This document shows positions 16,668-25,683 of a stretch of DNA of 64,000 nt, in pieces (within the stretch, counting starts at the first letter, position 1; each line of letters opens with the position of its first letter). Source of the stretch: Algoriphagus vanfongensis DSM 17529 (lineage in GTDB: Bacteria > Bacteroidota > Bacteroidia > Cytophagales > Cyclobacteriaceae); contig NZ_AUBX01000009.1 of assembly GCF_000429465.1 (NCBI RefSeq), positions 310,001-374,000 on the forward strand. Reading direction: 5' to 3'. The position numbers and the translations under genes were made by a program. A model generated the notes under the pieces. That model worked only from the letters and a program-made list of their open reading frames with translations. It did not search any database and was not told where the DNA came from.

Positions 16668-16692
16668 AACCCGGCATAGTCCGGGTTTTTTT
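16668..16692 (+). terminator. terminator of the OmpH-like gene
   Basis: A 7-bp GC-rich stem AACCCGG/CCGGGTT with a 6-nt loop is followed by a T-run, 22 bp after the stop codon. Confidence 0.85.
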
Positions 16693-16698
16693 GTACTC

Positions 16699-16716
16699 TA
16701 TTTTTGGGTATTTTTG
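16699..16716 (+). promoter_or_regulatory. two TATTTTTG boxes before the deoxyhypusine-synthase-like gene
   Basis: TATTTTTG occurs at 16699-16706 and again at 16709-16716. Both are exact TAnnTTTG matches, 20-30 nt before the ATG. No ideally spaced -33 element is evident. Confidence 0.4.
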
Positions 16717-16737
16717 GAGCAAATTCAAATCTAAGAC

Positions 16738-17709
16738 ATGAAAATCACGGAATTTTTAAAACATCATTATCGACATTTCAACGCCGCAGCCCTGATAGAT
16801 GCTGCTGAAGGATATAAGACTCATCTAGATGAAGGAGGGAAGATGATGGTGACCTTGGCAGGTGCGATGTCCACGGCAGAGTTGGGGATTTCACTGGCTG
16901 AAATGATCAGACAGGATAAAGTCCAGATCATTACTTGTACAGGTGCCAACTTGGAGGAAGATGTGTTTAACCTCGTCGCTCATGATTATTACGAGCGGAT
17001 TCCTAACTATCGAGACCTTTCTCCTGAGCAAGAGCAAGATCTTCTGGATAGACATATGAATCGGGTGACTGATACGTGTATTCCAGAGATGGAAGCCATG
17101 AGAAGGATTGAAGATGTGATTTTGGAAGAATGGGAAAAAGCGGATCAAGCTGGAGAGGCATATTTTCCGCATGAGTTTTTCTACAAAATCTTGCTTTCGG
17201 GCAAATTGGAAGCTTCCTATCAGATAGATCCGAAAAATAGCTGGTTGTTGGAAGCAGCCAAGAAAAACCTTCCGATCATCGTACCAGGATGGGAAGATTC
17301 CACCTTGGGCAATATGTTTGCCGGCCATGTGATCTCAGGTGATATCAAGAATGTGCACACTGTAAGAAGCGGCATTGAATACATGATGTTTTTGGCAGAA
17401 TGGTATACTCAAAATGCTACAGATGAAAGTAAAGTTGGATTTTTCCAGATTGGCGGGGGAATTGCAGGAGATTTCCCTATCTGCGTGGTTCCGATGTTGC
17501 ATCAGGATCTTCAGCGGGACAATGTACCGCTTTGGGGGTACTTCTGTCAGATTTCTGACTCTACCACTTCCTATGGTTCCTATTCTGGAGCTGTGCCCAA
17601 TGAAAAAATTACTTGGGGCAAATTAGGACTGGATACACCCAAATTTATCATTGAATCAGATGCAACAATTGTGGCCCCGCTGGTATTTGCCATCGTTTTG
17701 GGTCAATAA
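16738..17709 (+). CDS. deoxyhypusine synthase-like protein
   Basis: The 323-residue protein matches the deoxyhypusine synthase family: TGANLEEDVFN (NAD/substrate loop) near residue 69, QIGGGIAGDFP near residue 240, and EKITWGKL near residue 298, which keeps the Trp and the Lys that forms the enzyme-imine intermediate. The eukaryotic enzyme moves an aminobutyl group from spermidine to eIF5A. Bacteria lack eIF5A, so the acceptor here is unknown. The His that follows GGG in the eukaryotic enzyme is replaced (GGGIAGDF), hinting at a different acceptor, for example homospermidine-type chemistry. The OmpA-family gene starts 2 nt after its stop. Confidence 0.9.
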   Translation: MKITEFLKHHYRHFNAAALIDAAEGYKTHLDEGGKMMVTLAGAMSTAELGISLAEMIRQDKVQIITCTGANLEEDVFNLVAHDYYERIPNYRDLSPEQEQDLLDRHMNRVTDTCIPEMEAMRRIEDVILEEWEKADQAGEAYFPHEFFYKILLSGKLEASYQIDPKNSWLLEAAKKNLPIIVPGWEDSTLGNMFAGHVISGDIKNVHTVRSGIEYMMFLAEWYTQNATDESKVGFFQIGGGIAGDFPICVVPMLHQDLQRDNVPLWGYFCQISDSTTSYGSYSGAVPNEKITWGKLGLDTPKFIIESDATIVAPLVFAIVLGQ

Positions 17710-17711
17710 TT

Positions 17712-19337
17712 ATGAAAAATTTCAAATCGTATTTTCAAAAAGCAGGCAGTACTTTACTGCTTGCTTTCTGTTTTTATCAACACACCAACGCGCAAGAGAT
17801 TCAGGTTTTATCCGGGGCCAATAGTCCTCAGGATGATCAAAATCCTGTTTGGATTGGAGATGGAACTTTGCTTTTCACAAGAGCCTATCACCCGGGTAAT
17901 CTCGGAGGCGTTACAGATCCAGGGGATATCTGGATGAGTAAAAAGAATGAAGAAGGCAAGTGGTCGGAGGCGATTCATCGTCCTGACCTGAGTACTCCAG
18001 GATACGATTTTCCAATAGGGTTGGAAGATATATTGACACTTCTGGTCTATCACCGGGATGAGGAGAAGCATGGTGTCTATCATTATTCCAAGTTTGGGAC
18101 AGAGTGGAATTTCTTGAGGAAGCTGGAAGTGGAAGGGATAGAGGAGTTGCAGGGAAATGTGACCGGTAGGATATCTAAGGGAGGTGAATACATTTTTTTG
18201 TCAGCTAAAAGAGGTGATAGCCGCGGCAACGAGGATATCTATCTCGTCAAAAAAAATGCAGTTATCCAATGGGAAAGGCCCGTGCACGTAGGAAATGTGA
18301 TCAATACCCCGGGACAGGAAATCAGTCCATTTTATGATCCCGAGAAGCAGTTGCTCTATTTTTCATCCAATATGCAAGAGGGAGCTAGCGGTAAGGATAT
18401 TTTTATTGCAAAGGCATTGGATGAGTCCCTTTTGAACTGGAGTCAACCGGTCAAATGGGAGCAAATAAGTTCTCCGGGATCGGAGGGTACAGTGACTTTT
18501 ATATCTGATAATGAAGTCGTTTGGACAAGCACACAGAACAGTGATGGTTTTGCCGATTTATTGACTTTCAAAAACCCGGAGATACTCGATATTCCAAATG
18601 ATTTTGAGGCACCAAAGACAGTCGCTTTGAGTCAGGCAAAAGAGGAAAATAGCGTGAAAGTCCAAGAAATTGCGCCGATTTACCCATCTTCTAGCGTGGG
18701 GGTGCCTGAGATCACTATTCAGGAAAAGTCTATTCAAGTAGTGGAAAACCCTCTCCAATGGCTGGTTATTGACCAAAAAAATAAAACAAGAATTCTGGAT
18801 TTCACCCTGCAGGGTAAGAAGGAAGACAGCTGGGTCAACTTAGTGTTGGATTCCTTGAAACTTTCGGAGGTGAAAAACGCAGGTGTCAGCGAACTGCGAT
18901 TTGAGTCCGCAGGATTTTTTCCCAATAGTATTGCTGCTGGTTCTATTTTGTCCGACGAACCGAATGTGGTACTTCTCGCAAAAGCAGAGGCAGGCACAAG
19001 TCTGACTTTGGAAAAAGTGAGCTTTAAAAGAGGTACGTCCGAACTAGAAGGCCAACATACATTCGAATACTTGGATGAAATAGCCGAATTTCTCAAGAAG
19101 AATGAAGGATTTAAAATTCGGATCAATGGCCATACCGATAGTGCCGGGGATCCTGGACTGAATAAGGCACTTTCCCTTGAAAGGGCAGGAGCTGTCAGAG
19201 ACTATCTTGTCGAGAACGGAATAGGTTTCGAAAGATTAAGGATTTCTGGCTGGGGAGGCACGAGGCCTGTGGCATCGAATGCGACAGAAGCCGGAAGGTC
19301 CAAAAATCGAAGAGTCGATCTGACTGTAGAAAATTGA
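17712..19337 (+). CDS. OmpA-family outer-membrane protein with PD40-like repeats
   Basis: The 541-residue protein has a signal peptide ending near NAQ (residue 28) and beta-propeller-type PD40/WD40-like repeats (for example LYFSSNMQEGASGKDIFIAK). The last 110 residues form a C-terminal OmpA peptidoglycan-binding domain with INGHTDSAGDPGLNKALSLERA and SKNRRVDL. It probably ties the outer membrane to murein. Start is 2 nt after the deoxyhypusine-synthase-like gene, so they share a transcript. A strong terminator follows. Confidence 0.88.
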   Translation: MKNFKSYFQKAGSTLLLAFCFYQHTNAQEIQVLSGANSPQDDQNPVWIGDGTLLFTRAYHPGNLGGVTDPGDIWMSKKNEEGKWSEAIHRPDLSTPGYDFPIGLEDILTLLVYHRDEEKHGVYHYSKFGTEWNFLRKLEVEGIEELQGNVTGRISKGGEYIFLSAKRGDSRGNEDIYLVKKNAVIQWERPVHVGNVINTPGQEISPFYDPEKQLLYFSSNMQEGASGKDIFIAKALDESLLNWSQPVKWEQISSPGSEGTVTFISDNEVVWTSTQNSDGFADLLTFKNPEILDIPNDFEAPKTVALSQAKEENSVKVQEIAPIYPSSSVGVPEITIQEKSIQVVENPLQWLVIDQKNKTRILDFTLQGKKEDSWVNLVLDSLKLSEVKNAGVSELRFESAGFFPNSIAAGSILSDEPNVVLLAKAEAGTSLTLEKVSFKRGTSELEGQHTFEYLDEIAEFLKKNEGFKIRINGHTDSAGDPGLNKALSLERAGAVRDYLVENGIGFERLRISGWGGTRPVASNATEAGRSKNRRVDLTVEN

Positions 19338-19344
19338 AAAAAGT

Positions 19345-19370
19345 AAAGGCCCGAATTCAATCGGGCCTTT
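19345..19370. terminator. bidirectional terminator between convergent genes
   Basis: A 10-bp perfect stem AAAGGCCCGA/TCGGGCCTTT with a 6-nt loop is placed 8 bp after the OmpA-family stop and 6 bp from the oxidoreductase stop on the other strand. It can serve both. Confidence 0.85.
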
Positions 19371-19375
19371 TCTGT

Positions 19376-20818
19376 TTATAAGGTGAAATCTCCTCGGTAG
19401 TCTCTTTTGACAAATTGGTTGGCAGGCTCAAAATTCGTGATTTTCATATTAGGGCCATCCCATACGAGTTTGATTCCTCGACCTGGATAGTCAAACTGAT
19501 TCTCGCTTCCTGCTCTAGGCACTCGGTAGTCGTATGAGCGGATGGCAAGGTTGCCCATCAGCACTGATTCGGTCAGTGGACCAGCTACACTAAATGGAGA
19601 GCTGAGTTTTTCGTATTGCTCAGAGCCATAGCCTCCAATACATGCTTCCACCCAATTATTGTAGTGACCTCGATCTCCATCAGGTACACGATAAATCGTC
19701 TCTGGTACGTTGATGTCTTTGGTTTTTGAGGTAGGAAGAAGTTGTGGGTTGATTCCGTAGGTGGAGCACATCATCTTTCCTTTAGTACCTTCTATGATGA
19801 CGCCATTTCCCCCATCGCCCATTTGTTCGTTGGGTTCTAGCTCCTCAGGACGAGTAGGCTGAATGCCACCGTCCATCCAATGAAACTCCAAGTCCTCTTT
19901 TCCAGGTCTATCAAATCTCAGTGTGATATGTGAGGAAGGAGGGCAGCTTTCTGGGAAATAGCCTCTATTGAATTCTCCTACATAAACCGAACCTACGGAG
20001 CATTCGGCTGATTTTGGATAGCCTAGACCCAATACACGGAATGGCGGCTCCATAATATGACAGGCCATGTCTCCTAAAGCACCAGTGCCATAGTCCCACC
20101 AGCCTCTCCAGTTAAACGGTACCAAATTGCCCACATAATCTTTGTAAGGTGCGGTACCTAGCCATAGATCCCAATCCAAATCTTCCGGTGGAGTCACAGG
20201 CGTGCTTGGCCATTGGATTCCTTGTGGCCATACAGGTCGATTGGTCCATGAGTAGACTTTGGTAGCTTCACCGATCAAGCCTGCATCATACCATTCTACC
20301 ATTTTGCGTACACCATCACCTGACGAACCTTGATTTCCCATCTGGGTGACTACCTTATACTTTTCAGCAGCTTCGGTGAGCATTCTTGCTTCATAGATGT
20401 CATGTGACATCGGTTTCTGCACATAGACGTGTTTGCCCATTTTCATCGCCATCATAGCAATGACTGCATGCATGTGATCAGGAGTGGAAACGGATACCGC
20501 ATCTATGTTTTTTTCCTCTTTCTCGAGCATGATTCGGAAATCCTTGTAATAATTGGCTTTGGGATGTGCTTCGCGACTTTGCTTGGCTCTCGTATCATCC
20601 ACATCACAAAGTGCGATCATGTCGACTTTGCCAGAATTGTAGATACCTCGTACATCTCCGGCTCCCATTCCTCCCACACCTACGGATGCAACTCTCAGCT
20701 TATCGCTTGGAGCGATATAGCCAGGGCCACCCAGTACATGCCTTGGGACAATGTAAAAACCGGCCATTGCCAGTGAAGAGGATTTGATAAAATCCCTTCT
20801 TGAATTTTTTCCTTTCAT
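19376..20818 (-). CDS. Gfo/Idh/MocA family oxidoreductase with Tat signal
   Basis: The 480-residue protein begins with a twin-arginine signal (SRRDFIKSSSLAMAGFYIVP), so it is exported folded. A Rossmann domain follows (VASVGVGGMGAGDVRGI near residue 44) with the family motif VYVQKPMSHDIYEA near residue 133, then a GFO/IDH C-terminal sheet domain. Members act on sugars with tightly bound NAD(P). Exported versions in Bacteroidota are common near glycan-use genes, and here a GH20 hexosaminidase gene is divergent from it. Substrate is unknown. Confidence 0.92.
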   Translation of the reverse strand: MKGKNSRRDFIKSSSLAMAGFYIVPRHVLGGPGYIAPSDKLRVASVGVGGMGAGDVRGIYNSGKVDMIALCDVDDTRAKQSREAHPKANYYKDFRIMLEKEEKNIDAVSVSTPDHMHAVIAMMAMKMGKHVYVQKPMSHDIYEARMLTEAAEKYKVVTQMGNQGSSGDGVRKMVEWYDAGLIGEATKVYSWTNRPVWPQGIQWPSTPVTPPEDLDWDLWLGTAPYKDYVGNLVPFNWRGWWDYGTGALGDMACHIMEPPFRVLGLGYPKSAECSVGSVYVGEFNRGYFPESCPPSSHITLRFDRPGKEDLEFHWMDGGIQPTRPEELEPNEQMGDGGNGVIIEGTKGKMMCSTYGINPQLLPTSKTKDINVPETIYRVPDGDRGHYNNWVEACIGGYGSEQYEKLSSPFSVAGPLTESVLMGNLAIRSYDYRVPRAGSENQFDYPGRGIKLVWDGPNMKITNFEPANQFVKRDYRGDFTL

Positions 20819-21006
20819 GGTCTATTGTTTATCGGAATTCAAAAGTTTAAATATAAAATGATAAATCTTATCCTAGTTTTGATTTTTGACAAATGGAAAA
20901 GAGTTTCTACGCATGGATATGAATCCTTCTTTTGTAAATATATGTTTTTAACGATAGGAGATTTATAAAATTTTCCATTAAGTTTACTTAAATCCAAATT
21001 AGAATC

Positions 21007-22617
21007 ATGAACAAACGCCTAGCTGTTTTAGCCTTGGGATTGAGTATATCCCTTTTTTCTTGTCAAAAGCAAGAGAGTCAATTGTCAGATACAGGTCTGA
21101 TCCCTTTGCCAGTCAACCTTACGAATGGAAGTGGTCATTTTGAATTAGCGGAGACCAGCAGCATTCAATTGGTAGGCTCTGGTGAAAAACTGAGCTTTAT
21201 TGGAGAATTTCTTGCCTCTAAATTGAGACCTTCTACAGGCTTTGATATTCCGGTGGGTACAGACGAAGGAACTATCGTTTTGGAACTAAAGGGTGGTGAT
21301 AGTGCTTCGGAAGCTTATGATTTGGTGATTTCAGAGGATAGAATCAGTATCCAGGCCAGTAGTGCGGCAGGCTTGTTTTATGGTGTGCAGACTTTAATTC
21401 AGGCTTTTCCACCAGCTATTCTTGAAACGTCCCCAGTTGGAACAGCTTTGACTGTACCAGCTGGATCTATTTCCGACAGTCCTGATTTTGGATACAGGGG
21501 TAGTATGCTGGATGTGGCAAGGCATTTTATAGCGATGGAAGATGTCAAACATTACATTGACTTGATGGCAGAGCTCAAATATAATGTGCTCCATCTACAC
21601 TTGACTGATGATCAAGGGTGGAGAATAGAAATCAAATCTTGGCCAAAACTCGCCGAAATTGGTGGGAGTACAGAGGTGGGAGGAGAAAACGGAGGTTTTT
21701 ATACCCAAGAAGAATATACTGAGATCGTCAATTATGCAGCAGATCGTTTTATTACCGTCATACCTGAGATCGATATGCCTGGGCATACCAATTCTGTATT
21801 GGCATCCTATGGCGACTTGAACTCAGGAATCAATCTGCCAGATGGAGATACCAAGACAATCGTCAAATCAATAGAGAAAGCAGAGGATGCTCTGGGAGGC
21901 TCTAATATTCAGCGAGAAGCTGCTGAGTTGTACACAGGGATCGAGGTTGGCTTCAGTACACTTGATACGGATCTGGAACTTACTTATCAGTTTGTCGAAG
22001 ATGTAGTCAGAGAATTGACTGCTTTGACACCTGGACCATATTTTCATATTGGAGGCGATGAGTCCCATGTGACCAAAAAAGATGATTATATCTACTTTGT
22101 GGAGCGGGTGCAGGAGATTGTCAAAAACTATGGAAAAACAAGTATTGGCTGGGACGAAATAGCTACAGCCAGTCTTTTGAAAGGGAACGTCGCTCAGTTT
22201 TGGGCGAAAGAAGAAAATGCCAAATTGGCTAAGGAGCAAGGAAATCAAATCTTGATGTCTCCAGCCAAAAGAGCCTACTTGGACATGCAGTATGACTCTA
22301 CTACTAGAATAGGCTTGCATTGGGCTGCCTACATCGAGTTGGACTCAGCCTATCTATGGGATCCTGCGACATATGCAGATGGTATCGCAAAGTCAGATAT
22401 TTTAGGGGTGGAAGCTCCTCTTTGGACAGAAACGGTCACCGATAGAGATGATATGGAATATTTGACTTTCCCTCGATTAGCAGCGATCGCTGAGGTAGCT
22501 TGGACGCCTTCCAGCTTGAGAACGTGGGAAGGATTCCAGAAAAGAATTCAGATTCAAGGCAAACGTTGGGATATTCAAGGAGTGAATTTTTATAAATCAC
22601 CAACGGTCACCTGGTAA
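21007..22617 (+). CDS. GH20 beta-N-acetylhexosaminidase, lipoprotein
   Basis: The 536-residue protein has a lipoprotein signal ending in LFSC (Cys19). It has a GH20 accessory domain (to about residue 150) and a TIM-barrel catalytic domain starting at GYRGSMLDVARHF. The catalytic Asp-Glu pair lies in HIGGDES near residues 348-349. It removes terminal GlcNAc or GalNAc residues from chitooligosaccharides, glycans or murein fragments by substrate-assisted catalysis. It is anchored in the periplasm or at the surface. A terminator follows. Confidence 0.95.
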   Translation: MNKRLAVLALGLSISLFSCQKQESQLSDTGLIPLPVNLTNGSGHFELAETSSIQLVGSGEKLSFIGEFLASKLRPSTGFDIPVGTDEGTIVLELKGGDSASEAYDLVISEDRISIQASSAAGLFYGVQTLIQAFPPAILETSPVGTALTVPAGSISDSPDFGYRGSMLDVARHFIAMEDVKHYIDLMAELKYNVLHLHLTDDQGWRIEIKSWPKLAEIGGSTEVGGENGGFYTQEEYTEIVNYAADRFITVIPEIDMPGHTNSVLASYGDLNSGINLPDGDTKTIVKSIEKAEDALGGSNIQREAAELYTGIEVGFSTLDTDLELTYQFVEDVVRELTALTPGPYFHIGGDESHVTKKDDYIYFVERVQEIVKNYGKTSIGWDEIATASLLKGNVAQFWAKEENAKLAKEQGNQILMSPAKRAYLDMQYDSTTRIGLHWAAYIELDSAYLWDPATYADGIAKSDILGVEAPLWTETVTDRDDMEYLTFPRLAAIAEVAWTPSSLRTWEGFQKRIQIQGKRWDIQGVNFYKSPTVTW

Positions 22618-22631
22618 TTGATAGTCTGTCA

Positions 22632-22670
22632 AAAAGCCCAAGTCAAATACAAAGACTTGGGCTTTTCTTT
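22632..22670 (+). terminator. terminator after the GH20 gene
   Basis: A 13-bp stem AAAAGCCCAAGTC/GACTTGGGCTTTT with a 9-nt loop and T-rich tail lies 15 bp after the stop codon. Confidence 0.9.
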
Positions 22671-22764
22671 TGAGAAAGCGGAGAGAATCTTTGAAATTTG
22701 GTAAAATACAGACTAATATGGATGTCGATTTTACTTCACACAGACTGATCAAATCAAAAACTTA

Positions 22765-24114
22765 ATGGGAGATATTATTGTAGCCTTTGCCAATTGGATT
22801 TGGGGCACGCCGATGTTGATATTACTGATGGGAGGAGGCTTGATCCTCTTGGTTCACTCAGGATTCATACCTTTTCGCAAAATCGGTCATTCTATCAGTT
22901 TGCTTCGAGGCAAATATGATGATGACTTGGCTCCAGGCCAGATTACGTCCTTTCAGGCCTTGTCTGCAGCCATTGCAGCTACTGTCGGTTTGGGAAATAT
23001 TTCGGGAGTAGCTATAGCTATCAGCATGGGAGGTCCCGGTGCGATTTTTTGGATGTGGGTTTCAGCATTCGTCGGAATGGCGACCAAGTTTTACAGTTGT
23101 AGCTTGGCGATAATGTTTAGAGGCAAGGATTCTTCAGGAGAAATACAAGGAGGTCCTATGTATGTGATTGAGCAAGGGATGGGTAAAAAGTGGAAATTCC
23201 TTTCAGTGATATTTTGCGTTGCTGGCATTTTGGGATTGCTTTCCATTTTTCAGGCAAATCAGCTTTCTGCAGTTTTTAGGGCCGTGATGCTGGAGCCTGC
23301 CGGAGTGGAAAGTACAGAGACTGTCCGTTGGATCATTGGAGTCACGATGATGGTGATCGTTGCAGGTGTCATTTTAGGAGGGATTCAACGAATCGCTACG
23401 GTTGCTTCCAAATTGGTTCCTTTTATGGTTGCCCTTTACTTTGGTTCAGTGTTGATTATTGTTTTCAAATACATTGGTGAGGTACCGGATATGCTGGTCA
23501 AAATTGTCACAGATGCATTTACTGGAAACGCTGTAGCTGGGGGAGTGGTAGGAGCTGTCATCATTACTGGTGCCAGAAGAGCTGCTTTTTCGAATGAGGC
23601 AGGTATAGGCACAGCTCCTATGGTTCATGGGGCTTCCAAAAACAATGAGCCGATTCGTGAAGGTTTGATTGCGATGTTGGGGCCATTTATTGATACAGTG
23701 GTCGTTTGTACCTTGACTGCCTTGGTGATCATGCTCACGGGAGTTTGGCAGGACTCAGAAGTGGACGGTGTCAGAATGACTCTCAATGCATTTGAAGTAG
23801 CACTTCCATCCGTTGGAAAATACCTCCTGATGATAGCTGTATTGATCTTTGCTTTGTCTACCATGTTCACGTATTCCTACTATGGGCATAAGTGTTTCAA
23901 TTACCTTTTTGGCGCAGACAAGGCCAATTATTACAATTACTTCTACCTGCTGACGATTGTAGCCGGTGCAGTGGTTTCTTTGGAAGTGGTCATTAGCTTG
24001 GTGGATGGCTTGTATGCGATCATGGCTATTCCTACGATGATTTCGACGATCTATCTAGCTCCCAAAGTCAAGGCGGCGGCAAAGGACTATTTTGAGAGGA
24101 TGAAAGCTCAATGA
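22765..24114 (+). CDS. alanine/glycine:cation symporter (AGCS) family protein
   Basis: The 449-residue polytopic protein has AGCS signatures: SFQALSAAIAATVGLGNISGVA near residue 55, GGPMYVIEQGMG near residue 130, and GARRAAFSNEAGIGTAPMVHGASK near residue 270. It imports alanine or glycine with sodium across the inner membrane. The stop codon overlaps the glycerate kinase start by 4 bp (ATGA), so the two are translationally coupled. Confidence 0.93.
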   Translation: MGDIIVAFANWIWGTPMLILLMGGGLILLVHSGFIPFRKIGHSISLLRGKYDDDLAPGQITSFQALSAAIAATVGLGNISGVAIAISMGGPGAIFWMWVSAFVGMATKFYSCSLAIMFRGKDSSGEIQGGPMYVIEQGMGKKWKFLSVIFCVAGILGLLSIFQANQLSAVFRAVMLEPAGVESTETVRWIIGVTMMVIVAGVILGGIQRIATVASKLVPFMVALYFGSVLIIVFKYIGEVPDMLVKIVTDAFTGNAVAGGVVGAVIITGARRAAFSNEAGIGTAPMVHGASKNNEPIREGLIAMLGPFIDTVVVCTLTALVIMLTGVWQDSEVDGVRMTLNAFEVALPSVGKYLLMIAVLIFALSTMFTYSYYGHKCFNYLFGADKANYYNYFYLLTIVAGAVVSLEVVISLVDGLYAIMAIPTMISTIYLAPKVKAAAKDYFERMKAQ

Positions 24115-25208
24115 TGAAAATCCTGATTGCTCCCAATGCGCTGAAAGGCAGTTTGTCAGCTTCGCAAACAGGGGCAATCATTGCTGATTTTTTAAAAAGT
24201 AAATTTCCCGGTCATTTGCTTCAAGTGATTCCGATAGCAGATGGGGGAGATGGTACCTGTGAGTTATTGGGATATAATTTAGGATTGGAGTCACATACAT
24301 GCTGGACTCTGGATGCTTTGGGGCGGAGTATGGTAGGAAGTCTCGCCTGGGATAGTGACAATCACCGTGCTTATTTGGATGTGTCCACAGCCTCTGGGAT
24401 CGGTAAGTTGACAAAGGAAGAAAAGCTGCCTAAAAGCACATCGACTTTTGGGACAGGCCTGTTGATCAAAGAGGCTATTCGCATCGGAGCCAAAGAAATT
24501 GTACTTGGGCTAGGAGGAAGTGCAACCATTGATTTGGGGTTGGGAATCTTACAGGGGCTAGGTTTTCATTTTTTAAGTCAAAATGGAAGGTCGATTACTC
24601 CCTATTCTGATCAGATTTTGAATCAGCTTAGCCATATTCAAGTACCGATTCCTTTTCCCAAAATAAAATTCAAATTCCTCTGTGATGTCAGAAATCACTT
24701 GCTTGGTCCTCAAGGAGCTGTCACTGTGTTTGGCCCTCAAAAGGGCTTAAAACCATCCGAAGTCCAAAACTTTGAAGATGATTTGTATTCCGCATTACAG
24801 CGCGTATATGCTAAGGCGAATGTAGACTTTGAGGATCTAGCTGGATTCGGAGCGGCAGGAGGTATAGCTGCAGGCCTGAGCGCTTTCTTTGATACGGAGA
24901 TTGAGTTTGGCTCCTCCTTCTTTTTTGACCAGGTTGGGATCACTCAAGAAGTCAAAAATGCCGATCTGGTCATTACAGCTGAGGGAAGGTATGATTCTCA
25001 GTCGATGGAGGGAAAAGCTTGCTATGAACTTCTAAAAATCTGTCGACAGTACAATAAACCCAGTGTCTTGATCTCTTCAGGAAATGAGGGAAGCAAGGCA
25101 GGTTTTACTCAATTTGTTCAGTTGCCTGATTTGAACTTTCAACATGCGGATTGGAAAAATGAGGCAAAGCAAAATCTGCTTCATTCACTCGACACTATTC
25201 GACTATAA
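24111..25208 (+). CDS. glycerate kinase (GarK/GlxK family)
   Basis: The 365-residue protein matches the family: ILIAPNALKGSLSASQTG at the N-terminus, PIADGGDGTCELL near residue 43, LGLGGSATIDLGLGILQGLG near residue 137, and a closing LVITAEGRYDSQSMEGKA. It phosphorylates D-glycerate to 2- or 3-phosphoglycerate. It starts at ATGATG overlapping the symporter stop; either ATG could serve. The pairing suggests shared expression, not an obvious shared pathway. Confidence 0.92.
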   Translation: MMKILIAPNALKGSLSASQTGAIIADFLKSKFPGHLLQVIPIADGGDGTCELLGYNLGLESHTCWTLDALGRSMVGSLAWDSDNHRAYLDVSTASGIGKLTKEEKLPKSTSTFGTGLLIKEAIRIGAKEIVLGLGGSATIDLGLGILQGLGFHFLSQNGRSITPYSDQILNQLSHIQVPIPFPKIKFKFLCDVRNHLLGPQGAVTVFGPQKGLKPSEVQNFEDDLYSALQRVYAKANVDFEDLAGFGAAGGIAAGLSAFFDTEIEFGSSFFFDQVGITQEVKNADLVITAEGRYDSQSMEGKACYELLKICRQYNKPSVLISSGNEGSKAGFTQFVQLPDLNFQHADWKNEAKQNLLHSLDTIRL

Positions 25209-25210
25209 AC

Positions 25211-25235
25211 AAAAAAAGAGGCCATGGGCCTCTTT
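25211..25235. terminator. bidirectional terminator, glycerate kinase / 49-aa gene
   Basis: A 9-bp stem AAAGAGGCC/GGCCTCTTT with a 3-nt loop has an A-run on its left that becomes a seven-U tail on the minus strand. It ends both convergent transcripts. Confidence 0.85.
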
Positions 25236-25255
25236 AAAATTCATATATTGGAAAC

Positions 25256-25405
25256 TTAATGATCTCCTTTTTTGCCTTTGGAGAAAGTGCTTCTCACATC
25301 AATGGCTGAAATTCCTGCTCCCAATCCAATCAGGCAGCAAACGATTAATAGGAACAATTGTGCACCTGAAGCAATAGGAGAGCTGAAAATATCTAGTAGT
25401 ATCAT
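25256..25405 (-). CDS. 49-residue single-helix membrane protein
   Basis: A complete short frame from ATG 25405 to TAA 25256 encodes 49 residues. The N-terminus is short, a hydrophobic helix follows (AQLFLLIVCCLIGLGAGISAI, about residues 15-35), and the C-terminal tail is basic (RSTFSKGKKGDH). The layout fits a small single-pass membrane protein with the tail in the cytoplasm. A terminator with a U-run follows on the same strand, which supports it being expressed. Family unknown. Confidence 0.6.
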   Translation of the reverse strand: MILLDIFSSPIASGAQLFLLIVCCLIGLGAGISAIDVRSTFSKGKKGDH

Positions 25406-25491
25406 AGTAATTCGATCTGTGACTATTTTGAATGCCCGAAGATAATTTCAAAGCGTGAAAATACCAACTTTGACGCTTCGCAATTCAAATT

Positions 25492-25683
25492 TTAGTCGAG
25501 GTCGTCGAAATCATCCTCAAAGTCTTCTTCGAAATCCTCTTCCTCTTCGTCAAAGTCCATGATATTATCATCGACGAACTCATTTTCTTCGTCTAGATCA
25601 TATTCATCTTCGAAATCGGCTTCGAAATCATCCTCTTCTTCGAAGTCTTCAAATTCATCGAAATCGTCTTCAAAATCCTCCAT
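25492..25683 (-). CDS. 63-residue hyperacidic Asp/Glu/Phe protein
   Basis: Of 63 residues, 42 are Asp or Glu and 11 are Phe. There is no Lys, Arg, His, Ser, Thr, Gly, Pro, Gln, Cys or Trp. The pattern is clusters of three to five acids separated by single Phe, in short DFEDDF- and EEDF-like units. Synonymous codons (GAT/GAC, GAA/GAG, TTT/TTC) are mixed, which argues against a simple DNA microsatellite and for selection on the protein. It has no signal peptide. It could mimic nucleic acid or bind basic proteins or metal, but that is inference. Confidence 0.65.
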   Translation of the reverse strand: MEDFEDDFDEFEDFEEEDDFEADFEDEYDLDEENEFVDDNIMDFDEEEEDFEEDFEDDFDDLD

